Shown here: positions 10,741 through 21,957 of the stretch, piece after piece
How the letters are laid out: each line of letters starts with the position of its first letter
Position numbering within the stretch: the first letter of the stretch is position 1
From: Parasitella parasitica
Lineage: Eukaryota; Mucoromycota; Mucoromycetes; Mucorales; Mucoraceae
Reading direction: 5' to 3'
DNA: 64,000 bases
NCBI GenBank assembly: GCA_025201805.1
Contig: MU619285.1
Span: 137,751 to 201,750 of the forward strand
Program-made: the position numbers and the translations under genes
Notes under the pieces: generated by a model
Told to the model about the DNA's origin: nothing
The model's input: only the letters and a program-made list of their open reading frames with translations
Databases searched by the model: none

Positions 10741-13011
10741 ACTGAATCGGTGGTGTTCTCCTTGCGTTCTCCTCCCCCCCCCCCTTTTTTTTTCTCTCCT
10801 TTTTATATACTACTTGTAGCGATTTGTGCTTTTGACATACAGTTTTAAAAAATACATTTCTTTTAACCTATTGACCCAAGTTCAAAACGATGAAATTAAA
10901 ACTATTCTGAGCGTGAAAGTGTTGATCAATATCATCAAGATGACAGGCAATATGCCAATACTAATACATTCAAATGGGATATTTATCACAATAACAGGAG
11001 ATGCGAAGTATGGATTACTACCAAAATTCTATATTAGTGTATCTTCGCAAGCGCAGAAATAACAAAACATGGCCGATTTATGTAGTTAATATGAGATGTT
11101 GTCAGCTGCAAATCTCACCTAGATATCTTTAAATTAGCACAGTAATAATATCAGTTGAAACTTGAATTTATTTAATGTAACATCAAATTAGACTTTTCGT
11201 AAATTTAATGGGTATCTGGATATTATGGTACTTGAAAATGAAGTTATCCTGTTTATCGAAATGACCATAAAAGAAGATAACCCTTATGATCTCGAGAAAA
11301 AGATGGATCATGTCCTCTTTATATAATGCTTCCACTTGTGTTGGTTGCATAAAATCAACAGATACACTATAGCGCAGCTAAATACATTGGCATAAATTTA
11401 TGTGATGGTATGGTCTTTTAAACAATCCCCTATCATCGTGAAATTTCAAGATTCAATTCTACCGCATTGTTATATCCCGGAGTTTGCAAATGAAGGACTG
11501 CCAGATGCCTGGTGTTTATGATGATTATGGATGATAGAACCAACAAACGGTAGTCAGTCGGTTTTTATCATCAGCAAGTATTACTCGAACTTGACTTTAC
11601 TGCTTTTCGCAACATAAGCATAAATAATGTTCTTTTTAAATAACATGCCTAATCCTGTGCCTGGGTCTGACCTGGATCGCTTTGCCAAATCACGCATGAA
11701 TTAGAGTTGAAAGTGCGCATATCTCATCATTCAGGCTTCCCCTGACGTTGAGAATGATATCAAACGTATTCTCTAACTCGTGCAATACTTTCTGTATTAA
11801 TTTTGTATAAATTTCAAATCTTTGATTTTATCGTGATTTTTCATGAGTATCCCCCCATGAAAAAATCTTATTTTGATAAAATCGACAAAAGCACCCCAAA
11901 AATGGAAATTTTTATTATAGTAAATATTGTTACCAACTAATTCTGAAATCCTAATGCACCCTTTCAAAAAGTTTATTTACGTTTTTTTTACTAGACTTTT
12001 TGCATTTTCCTCAAAAAACGGCTTTTTCTGATAATCCATTTTTCTCAAAAACTAAAGTAGCAACACGATATAACTCTTGCAGTATTAGATAGGCCTTCAC
12101 AAAACCTACCATTCTTAATTAGTTTACGTCCTACATTTAATTAATATTTTCAGAAGCTAATCCTGAAAAAACGTTAAATGATTCTCAAAATTGACCTCGC
12201 TAATCGTTTTGAAGGCATTATGGCCAGAATCGTAATTTAACTCCGATGAGGGCCTTTTTTGATTATTTTGACATATATCTTGCAAATAGATACGAAACTA
12301 CCCATCATAGAACATTGCTATATAACATAAAATAGAATGGAAGCATTTTTCTACTTTATTGTATTCAGTTTGCAATCGGATAACCCATTTAAGAAAATAT
12401 CAAACGTAGCAATTGAACTGACGATTTGCAAATACATATTAGCATTTTTATGTAATTTATAAATATGTTTTATGGATATTTATTGTATTATTTTTTGTCG
12501 CTGGGTGGTGCTATTTTGCTTGCTATTGTTTGCAATTTACAACACTAGGAGCGGTAGCAGTAGACATGTAGTAATGAAAATACTGATGTTTACACAAAAA
12601 AGTCATGTATGGATACAGCGTACAAATGGTGGTATCGTTAGCAACTGTATTTATTCGATTCAAGTATCTCACTAGATGTGTTGACACACATGTGCTCGCT
12701 AATTTAACCTTTAGGTAATCGAATTGATCGACCATTCTTTGCACTGAATTACGGTTCAAGTGAGTCCCCTTTTCCCCTTCATATGATGGATTTTCATCAA
12801 GGTACGGTACGTCTGATATTTTTACAACGTTGTTACACGACATGCTTTATATCTGTTTTATTGGATGATGGCTATAACGCTCTATATGTTATTTTTTTTT
12901 CTATTCTCCTTGATTTCCCTATACAAGACGCTTTTTTTCCATATTTAAAGCGATTTTACCCAGTTCTGTTTCTTCATTTTTCATCTCTTTCATCTATTCA
13001 TTTTAACTACC
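10741..13011. other. Long AT-rich intergenic region
   Basis: About 2.3 kb without a supportable gene. It includes a C-run followed by a T-run near 10774-10795 and a small perfect hairpin near 11845-11875 (TTTTTCATG ... CATGAAAAA around a C-run). The stretch 11980-12060 repeats the word CTCAAAAA. Short open frames (10826-11062, 12472-12675) carry no recognisable motifs. It may be old decayed repeat DNA. The last ~150 bp are T-rich and serve as the promoter of the FYVE gene. Confidence 0.5.
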
Positions 13012-15293
13012 ATGGCTACAGTTATTGATTTCTGCACACCTGCTGTACCAGGAGAGGTCCACAAATACTATGGTTATTCACACAACAAATTCTTGAAATT
13101 ACCGCACATCAGCCCTGTCCAAATTGTAGCCGCATCTGCTGCAAAACGTAATCCAAACAAATCCAAAGAGCACAAGACATTGAGATCAGTCGCATTGTCA
13201 GGCAATTTAGCATTGCTGAGGCAATTCCTTCAGATGGTGCCTGATCAAATGCAAGCGGTCAATGATCCTCATCCAGCCACTGGGCTAACTTGTTTGCATT
13301 TCGCTGCTTCGAGAGGCCATTTAAAAATAATCCAATGCCTCGTGGAAGAGTATGCCGTCCGAGTAGATTCCACGGATAAAGAAGGCGAGGTAATACGCGT
13401 GTCCTTGGATATGCACACACGTAATTAACCGATATTGGTTTAGACTGCCTTGCTGAAGGCTGCTTACAACGGCCACTATCACGTTGTGGAGTATCTTTTG
13501 GATAGCAAAGCCAATATACACCACAAGGACAAGGATGGCTGGACTGCTCTGCATAATGCCTGTTCGAGAGGCCATTTTAGAATCGTAAGGCTACTCGCCA
13601 ATGGAAAAGCCAAAGTAGATGTAAGAAGCAAGATGGGGCACACTCCGCTGAGTAAGTTTTGGAATTAGGCACACAACGCACATGTTGCTTGGTTGTATAT
13701 ACATATACATGCAAAAAAACTCACTAATTGGAAATAGTCAACGCTGCATCCAAGGGTTACATGTCTATAGTCGAGTACCTGCTGGATGAAGCCCATGCAA
13801 ACCCGTTAATAAAAAATAACTTTGGTGAAGCTGCCTATGATGTGAGTGCAGCAGCTGGGGAGTCTTATATCTGCGAAATGTTGGAGAAGGCTGGCAGAAG
13901 ATGGTGGCACCACCAGCACACCGAAGGTAAGAAAGGTGGATGTTCAATCGATCAATGCGTAGATTTTAAAATACGCTTCTTAGGTGTACTCAACCCAGGC
14001 AACAAACGTGCTTCCAAGTTTGGTGCTACGTACGATCTACTAGAATTCCATGTCACTGTCATTGTCATTTTGCACGAAAACCAACGAGCTACATCACTGC
14101 TGGGTCTTTCCAGACCGCAATTCAGCGAAAACTACCTAATGAAGACAGATGCAAGAGGACCTTGGTCTCTTCACCCCTCAGGCACGCCATCTTCTAAAGA
14201 AATGGTGAATTTGCCTGCAACATCCACCAACAACCATCGTATCAGCAACCTATCCAACTGGTTTTGGCTTACAGACTGGCAGCTTGATTATAGTAATCCT
14301 CGCGTAGATCCAACCTCGGGCTGGCAATATTCGAAATCATTCAATGATGACGATGATGCATGGACGCCTGTAGCACCAACAAGCGGTTACAGTTGGGTGA
14401 GACGCAGAAGATGGGTGCGTGTCATGAAGAGAAGAATGGATTTAACCAAGGGAAGCCATCGCGGCGATAGTCTCGCCATTGCGAATATAGAAGAGGAAGA
14501 CGAGGACGAGGGCAGCCAAGATCAGCAAGGCCAAGAAGACTATCTCCTACAAGTTGAGGCTATCATCAACCAAACAATAAAACTGGGAGATGCTACTGAT
14601 AACGGTGACACTGTTCAGACTAAAAAACATAACTTGGAAAAGTACAAGCAGGCAATCGACCTTCTGAACACATCAATCCAAGGTGAATTTTTATTAAAAA
14701 AAAACCCCGCCCCCTTCCATTTATTATGAATTTTAATTGTTCTTCTGCAAGTAGACGATGGCAATGAATTCAGAAAACACCAAGCTTTGACATTGATCAA
14801 ATCGTACACAGCACAAGTCGATAAACTAGCATATCAGATTGAGCATCAAGACACTGAGGAGTCTGCTGCTGTACAACCGCAATCAGTAGATGAGCCGACC
14901 AACGTTAATCATCTAAATCAGCATGACGAAACCAGTAATCCTTGGTCCAACAACCTTACTCAGGAATTCTGGCCACCACAAAATATGAATACAGTTGACC
15001 TATTTACACCAGAATCTACAACAGAACGAGAGCTGGCCTGGGAATCAGATTTGGATGCACACTCATGTAGAGTCTGCGATAGAAAGTTTGGCTTGCTATT
15101 TTCAAGACGGCATCATTGCCGAAAATGTGGCCTGGTTGTGTGTGACAAATGCTCACCTTGGAAGGTGTTTTTAAACGCTTCTGATATACTGCAAGACCCT
15201 GAAGGTGCGTTGGAGTCAGCTAGTGTTTTAGCATCACAACAACAAAGAGTATGCGACAAGTGCTATGATCATCACCAACAACAGCAGCAGTGA
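13012..15293 (+). CDS. Ankyrin-repeat, dysferlin-domain, FYVE zinc-finger protein
   Basis: Five exons (13012-13389, 13444-13651, 13738-13926, 13984-14682, 14755-15293) give 670 residues. Residues about 85-250 form ankyrin repeats (GLTCLHFAASRGHLKII, TALLKAAYNGHYHVVEYLL, GWTALHNACSRGHFRIV, INAASKGYMSIVEYLL). A DysF module follows, with the paired aromatic pattern WFWLTDWQLDY ... GWQYSKSF ... WVRRRRWVRVMKRR (coded near 14260-14430). After an acidic linker the C-terminus has a FYVE finger: CRVCDRKFG, the phosphoinositide-binding core RRHHCRKCG, VCDKCS and a final CDKCY, coded at about 15065-15270. FYVE fingers bind PI3P, so this is probably an endosomal or vacuolar adaptor; partners are unknown. 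A glutamine/histidine tail ends the protein. All junctions preserve the frame. Confidence 0.9.
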
Positions 15294-15469
15294 TGTACAA
15301 TTTACAATACCCCTTCCTCTTTGGACACTAATAATACCACAACTATGAATTCCTGAAATAGATTCATCTAGCCAATCAAGCGTTTCCTAGAGTGCTCAAA
15401 CTTTTAAAACCTGAATTTATTAAACACAGCATAATGCGTGCCCTGACAGTATTCTTGAGAGCTGTAAAA

Positions 15470-15960
15470 AAGTAGGTCATGGGTGCATGTTAACTGAAGA
15501 ACATCAAACGGCTGCGATCAATTTCATTGATGCCAATTTCTCTGCTACTGTTGTTGAAGTGGCCGATCATTTAATGAAGCGATTTCATGATTTTAAAATG
15601 CCACGCAGCATTGTTAATAACTTTATGAGATGTAAATGCAACCTTTGAGAAAAGCAGATTTTCATTCTATTGAGAGAAACAGCCCGGCAAAGATTGACGA
15701 AAGGAATGGGTTTGTATATGGGAAAATACAGACATGAACTTTCTGACGAATTGCGTATTTCTTGACGAGTCTGCTTTTGATATCAATTTGAAACGGTTAA
15801 GAGCTTGGGCTTGAAAAGGTACACGTGCTATTGATTTGAATAATGCACCCATTTACTTGCATGAAAACGTAAAGAAGTATGTTGAGTATCGAGAAGAATC
15901 TGTTTACATACAAGACTTATCGTAGGACACTATCTACCAGCCTAACTTTACAACCAAACA
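15470..15960 (+). pseudogene. Degenerate Tc1/mariner-type (DDE) transposase fragment
   Basis: Protein-like stretches in shifting frames match Tc1-type transposases seen in Mucorales. First comes a DNA-binding part (LTEEHQTAAINFIDANFS ... VEVADHLMKRFHDF, about 15488-15600). Then a linker with SIERNSPAKIDER follows in another frame (about 15655-15700). The start of the catalytic core reads TDMNFLTNCVFLDESAFD (about 15729-15785), whose D in LDE is the first catalytic acid. Frame changes, TGA stops (15647, 15811) and loss of the rest of the catalytic domain show it is dead. No intact terminal repeats were found. Confidence 0.7.
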
Positions 15961-17563
15961 ATACTGTGGTCAGTGATAAAATCAGCTATTTCAGCAATAA
16001 CAGTAACAAGCGACAATAGCGACAGTAGCGACTCAAAGTCTATTATCGATCACCAAGTCAATGTTTTTAATAATGCTGAAAAAACAGTCTTTGACATCTC
16101 TTTTACAGCATGATAGACATCCAAGTTATATCAATAATATGCTATAAGACTTGTTGCCAGATCAAGGATCTAAAGTCAATGAGCTTGGATAAAACAGGGT
16201 TTTACACCGCATGCTTTATATAGTAAACCTTAGTTACAATCGTACATTTGCATATTTTTAAATTATGAAAAATGTTTCTGTTTATTTCATACAAAAAATA
16301 AAATAAAAAAATAAGCGTAACTTGCTCGGAATACGATGCCCATCACGAGATAATTAAATCAGCTAAAACACAAACATCACTATCGTCTCTGCCTCAGCCC
16401 TTCACACACTACCCCAGTATCGAAGTTAAAATAACCCAAAATGACAACAACTGCAAGCTTACATTTAGGATCCAAGACAATGAACGCACTCATCACATCA
16501 TCTGTTCGCATTGATGTTGTCTCAGACCCTCCGTTCCAGACATCGCTTCCAGCGATTCAGTTCCTTTTGTTCAAATGCAAAAAGTTGAAGGCTGTATGAT
16601 ATTTGTTAAATGGTAAATGCGTATGCACATGAAAACATGCCATATAGTGGTGAGTGAGCGTTGTGTTTTCCAAGCTGGATTTCGATTTCACAGACATTTT
16701 AGCAGAAGTTATGAGCAAAAGTCTGATATTGACTCTGGCTAGTGGGATGGCGCTATGTAAGGCAAGCGAATATATCCTTTGTATGTAGACATCAAAAGAG
16801 AGATTGCATAGAATGTGAAACTGTACAGAGTAGTAGAGGTAATATAAGCGAGTACTGCCAGAAGTTTGGCGGTAAATGGACTTGATTCACTAAAGGCATG
16901 CAATGTATGTTTGATTATCGTGTCTGTCCCGTCAATTGGTTCCAAAGTAAAAGATGATTGAGAGCTATTTCAATATGAAGAACGATCATTTCCAAAGACA
17001 AATGAAAAAAGAGACTACAAGCGATTATATCACGGAGAACTTGGGGTCTTTATTGATGACTGAAAAAGGAAGCCAGGATTGCTCTGGTCCTGGTTTTCTA
17101 AAAATCTTTTAAAAGGTACAATTCCATTTGAATGTCAATGTCAATGTTGAAATTGAGATGAGATTCAGCCCCCATTTAATAGGCAAAAATCGACAGTGAT
17201 TATGTGTTTTTTTTTTTCGATATATATTAACCATAATAATCTTTCACCCAAATTTCATCAAGTCAAAAAGGATAAATTGATAATCGAGTTGGCAGTAAGG
17301 CTATTTACCACAAACAAATTATTTTTGGCTGAAATAAAAATAGTGTCGTGAATCCAACAAAAAGTTTGATTGGATGGAAACTGTGATAACACCTTGTTTT
17401 AGTAAAACCATTGAAAACATCGTTGCCAACAATTTACAAATCAAGACATTATTATTATTACATGATTATTTCATTGTGTGCAGTGTATTTATATAAAACA
17501 TCATTAAATAAACTCAAGTTTTTCCTTTCATCTCTTACCTTTCCTTCTAATACAGCATTAATC
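15961..17563. other. Intergenic region with decayed DNA; promoter of the Skt5-like gene at its right end
   Basis: No supportable gene. A 52-codon frame starts at 16441 (MTTTASLHLGSKTMNAL) and a 68-codon minus-strand frame at 16945-16739 has one hydrophobic stretch; neither has a recognisable domain or neighbour support. Part of 15961-16200 may be a continuation of the dead transposon to its left. Confidence 0.45.
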
Positions 17564-20520
17564 ATGTTACAATCTATACCAAGGAATCACCAAGAAGGTA
17601 CAAAAACACACACATATATATATAAAAGAAAAAAGTGTAAGATGCGTATTTAAACTAACAAACTCACAGCATCAGGTGCTCTGGTAACCAGTAAGAAAAA
17701 AAAGCCTTTGCCACAGATTCCAAACAGATCACATCAAGATCAAAATCACCAGAGTTCCACATCTATTGTGCCTGGGCCATCATGGACGACGACTGCTGGG
17801 CTAGTTGACTCTAGTCAAGTAATGTACCATGACTTGATACAAGACCACACACCTCAATCAGCCATAAATTACCAGTATTACCAGCCAGCACAGTACTCAT
17901 ACTACTATGATAATAACTATTATAATCAACCGCCATACCAATGCAATGGTATTGACTCGAATCAAGAATGGAAAACATCATTCAAGGGACTCGAGCCCAC
18001 TGTTAATAGATCTGATAGCCTCAAAATAGAATCAACCGCTGTGCCTAAACCTTTTCTCAAGAACAGCAAATTACCTTTAGAACCTCATTTCGAGAAACCC
18101 CACGAGCAGACTGCCGAACCTCAGCAAGTCAGCGATAATAATACCTTTTTGCATAGAAAAATATCAAAAGAGCAAGTCTATTCAGTCAATGCGGCTGCCC
18201 CAACCTCTCTTTTGTTGCAAAAATTGAATGAATTTTCAAATCGCACAGCCAATCTTGACAATAGCAAAGACGCTTTTTTTTCTTCTTTTCAAGACACTCA
18301 ACACCAAAGCCCCTATGCAGCGAGTGCTACAAGCGGCAGTAGCAGCAGTATTAGTAGCAGCAATAGCGACAATAGTGAATCAAACACTCCTGATTCTCTA
18401 TCTGCGTCTTCCTACCAACCACCATCCACATTTGCCAGAGCTTCTACAACGTATAGCAGCCTGAAACCGGAAACAGTGCGACTCCAAAGACATTCAACTT
18501 CAATGCCCTTGTTAATAGCTCAAAATAAATCTGGCAAGCAACGACAAACGGGAAGAGAAGAAGGAAAAGGAGAAGAAGAAGAAGAAGGGGAGGACGCATC
18601 GTACTCATTCTCTGCGGCTGAGAGATACTTTGATCAGCCTGCCAGTGCTTCCACAATATCTACTGCCAGAATTCCTTCGCCGTGGGGCACATCTAGCTCC
18701 AAATGCGCCTTCTCAGTAGTAAGTGATGGCTTCAACAAGGATGCTGTAAGTCGCATCTCTACGGGCTCTGTTCCCAACTTGGCCATCTATACTGCTCAGG
18801 TGCCTGACGAGATCTCTCTGGAGTCATCTATTGCCAACGAATGTCCTGAAACCAACACGGGCAAGCCCAAGCAGCAGCTCCAAACTAGCAGCAATCTCGT
18901 GGTGCCTGCTGCATTTGGTGATTCCAATATACAAGAACTTTTCCAAAGCCCTGCTTCCGGCAAGTATTCTTTCAGCATCGCTTCTTGCAGCTTGGTCACC
19001 ATCAGATCCAACATAAAACTCTATCGTCGCATGGCCATCAAGACCGGCAACCGCGAGACGCAGCTCTCCTATGCCAAATATTTGCTTCAAATATCAAAGC
19101 TGTACGACAAACAAAGTACCAGTAGAATCACACCCGTTTCTATGGCAAGCAATGACGCCAACTTGACAACAAGCAGCAAGAAATGTTTGCAAGAAACACC
19201 GGCCCAAACCAGACATCGACTTTTATCCGAGGCGGGCTACTGGATCGAGCGATTAGCAAAGGCTGGAAATCCCGAAGCCCTGTTTATCCAAGGTCGCTGG
19301 TATCTACTGGGTCCTCAGGCTGAAGATTGTGTTTTGAAGGATTACGAAAGAGTGCAGGAAGCCAAGGCATTTCGTTGTTTTGTCAGGGCATCCAAGAGCG
19401 GCTGGACCGAAGCACATTATGAGCTGGCTCATCTATGGAAGAAGCGAGGAAACTTTACAAAGGCAATCCAGTGCTATGAAAAGGGGGCGCTTGAACAGCA
19501 CACCCTGTCTATTTATGTAGGTTTTCTCTCCAAATGCACCAAGCACATAACTAACGCTCTTCTATTTTTGCAACTATAGAAAATGGCAAAGATCTTACTG
19601 CGTGGCCAATTAAAGAGAAAAAAGGACCTGATCAGAGGCATGGAATATCTGAAGCAAGCAGCTGACATGAATGATTCTGCTTGTGCAGAGCCTGCTTTTG
19701 TTCTCGGATGTATCTACGCAAACGAATTTGAGCGTATTGGGATTCAAAGGTAAATTTATTCAAAAAGTGCTGATTCTGGAAGACCCGCTCACACTCGAGC
19801 TTAAATCTTAGATACGTCGATGAAGCAACCAAAACGCCCAACGCCCAAGAAACAGCAAACAACAGCCTGGCGCTCGAATATCTCAAGAAATCGGCTCATC
19901 ACGGATACCCTGACGCTATTTATTTCATGGGTCAAGTGTCCGAAAAAGGCATGCTTGGACAACTCCACGATGCATGGCAGGCCTATCAGCACTACATGAG
20001 GGCTGCAGAGGTCGATCACGCGGGTGCCATGCTGGATCTCTCTCGCATATACTGTCAAGGTATCTCGGGCTTATTGGCTATTCAGAAAGACATTGCGTTC
20101 AAGTGGTGCAGACGCTCAGCTGATCTTGGCTTTGATCAAGCCGAGTATGTGTTAGGGTAAGGACATATTTGTGTGTTTGTTTACATGTATTATGATGCAG
20201 CAAAGGATCTAATTTTAAATAGTAAATATTATGAAGATGGCATTGGTGTCGCACCTGATTTTCCTCGCGCATTGGAATATTTTGGCAGAGCTGCTGCAAA
20301 AGGGTATCCGCTTGCTGCAGAAAAGCTGAACCGTCCCATGGCGGACGGCCATCAAAGAAGACCTAGCACTTGTGCTGGAAGAAGGTTCATACCGCCTGTT
20401 ACTTTGCAACCCAAAGTGAAGCAAGATGATGACGACGATGACGATGAAAATGACGGGTACAACGATGCAAGGCTGAAAGCAAACACTGGAACTGGCAACA
20501 ATATTTGCACGATTCAATAA
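17564..20520 (+). CDS. Skt5/Chs4-like Sel1-repeat protein, probable chitin synthase activator
   Basis: Five exons (17564-17597, 17670-19516, 19580-19749, 19812-20156, 20223-20520) give 897 residues. The first ~440 residues are low-complexity, rich in S, Q, Y and T. From about 18985 a run of Sel1-like helical repeats begins (LYRRMAIKTGNRETQLSYAKY, RHRLLSEAGYWIERLAKAG, ALEYLKKSAHHGYPDAIYFMG, AFKWCRRSADLGFDQAEYVLG, ALEYFGRAAAKGYPLAAEKL). An acidic run of aspartates follows, and the protein ends CTIQ, which fits a CaaX prenylation signal. The same order (disordered N-terminus, Sel1 repeats, CaaX) marks fungal Skt5/Chs4, which bring chitin synthase to growth sites at the membrane. Family match is good; the exact partner is inferred. 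The tiny first exon (MLQSIPRNHQE) is supported by its clean splice sites. Confidence 0.85.
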
Positions 20521-21957
20521 AAGACTGTTTGTTGTGCTTCGATTACTTGTGCATAATCTTTTCACATGTTTGCTTAAAATTGGCTAAAATGGTGTCAACT
20601 TTCAGCATATTTATTCAATAGAGATACCAGGGCTCTACTACTATGATACGATTGACAGAAATTTTTGTAACATGAAAAAAAAAAATTAGATTTATTTTAA
20701 ATACACACATGGAAAATAGATGTATTGAATGGAGATTACAATTTAAGAAACCATCGAGAGGTGCGATCAGACGGTGATTTATGTGGTGGTGGTGGTGGTG
20801 GTGGTGGTTTGCGATCTGATGAGCAAATATCAAGCAATAGCTCTTATCTTAATGGATTATCATACAAACCGGCATCGGTTTATAATTAAACCCCACATAT
20901 ATTTTAATTTCGGATAAAATGGTGCAATTTGCAAGAAGGCATGTAAGCAGAATCTAACCTACAGCATAAATTCAAAAAAAAAAGGGTATTTTAGAATATC
21001 ATAGACAAATAATATAACTGTTGCCTACATTTTGATTGTTTGTTTTCAATCAAGGAATGTAAGAATATTGCGAGCAATATATTGATTCAGGGGAATTTGA
21101 GGCACAGACCAGGCGGTGACAAACTTAAAAAGACCACATCTCACCCTCTGTCCCCTTTATTTTTTTGTCAATCATTGATTGCAGAGATGAGATTAATACA
21201 ATTCAGAAGTATCTTCTGGGTGATAAGGCTGATCAATCTAGATTTGTCGAATAAATCAAATCAGAGCATCATACGTTGTACAAACCGTCAATATTAATTT
21301 TTTTTAATTATATAAATTTTTATTGTACCCTGATATATACCGTATTCAAATACAAAAAGGTACATAAATAATAATGCATCTTGTTTGTCTGTGCTCTTTT
21401 TGGTTTAAACTTACACAAACAATATAATATCCAATATAATGTTCGCGGGCGGCATTTCTTAATTTGATTAGCCTATATTGCAGGCTTTTTTTTTTTTTGA
21501 TGTTAGTAAATGTCAATGATGAGTGCTAGAAAATGAGAGACGAAATCAATTTCCACATGGAAAGGAGATGTTTCGCAATAAACGGGAGGACAAAGAAAAG
21601 TGATGGCATGGACAAACTTTGAGTAACTTACCATGTGGTCAGCTAACAAGAAAAGAACCAACCATCAATTATAGTATACAATGTCATTCTGATATATTAG
21701 GACAACAGATAAACACATGGCAATGCCTCTGTACTCCCTTAGAGTGATTAGATCTCCGTGTTAGCCTTTCCCTCTCTTATTTCTTTACACTTATTGTGTT
21801 GTCTAGCCTCCCCTTTTCCTCTCTTGCTTTACCTTTTTTTTTTCTTCTATATAATTGCCTTGTCCAATATCTGGTCTTTCTTTCTCTTTTCTGATTTATA
21901 TTAAAAAAGAAAAGAACCCCTTTTCTGCAACAAGCCCTCACTTGAACAAACACACTA
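20521..21957. other. Intergenic region with a GGT microsatellite
   Basis: No supportable gene in about 1.4 kb. Contains a (GGT)n tract, A and T runs, and a strongly pyrimidine-rich stretch (about 21770-21860) before the ankyrin-DIL gene that is probably its core promoter. Confidence 0.5.
20783..20808. repeat. (GGT)n trinucleotide microsatellite
   Basis: About eight tandem copies of GGT/TGG in intergenic DNA just after the Skt5-like gene. On the minus strand this reads as a histidine run in a short spurious frame. Confidence 0.9.

Noticed and set aside
16739-16945. 68-codon minus-strand frame with hydrophobic middle
   Set aside because: No recognisable family and no supporting neighbours; lies in decayed DNA.
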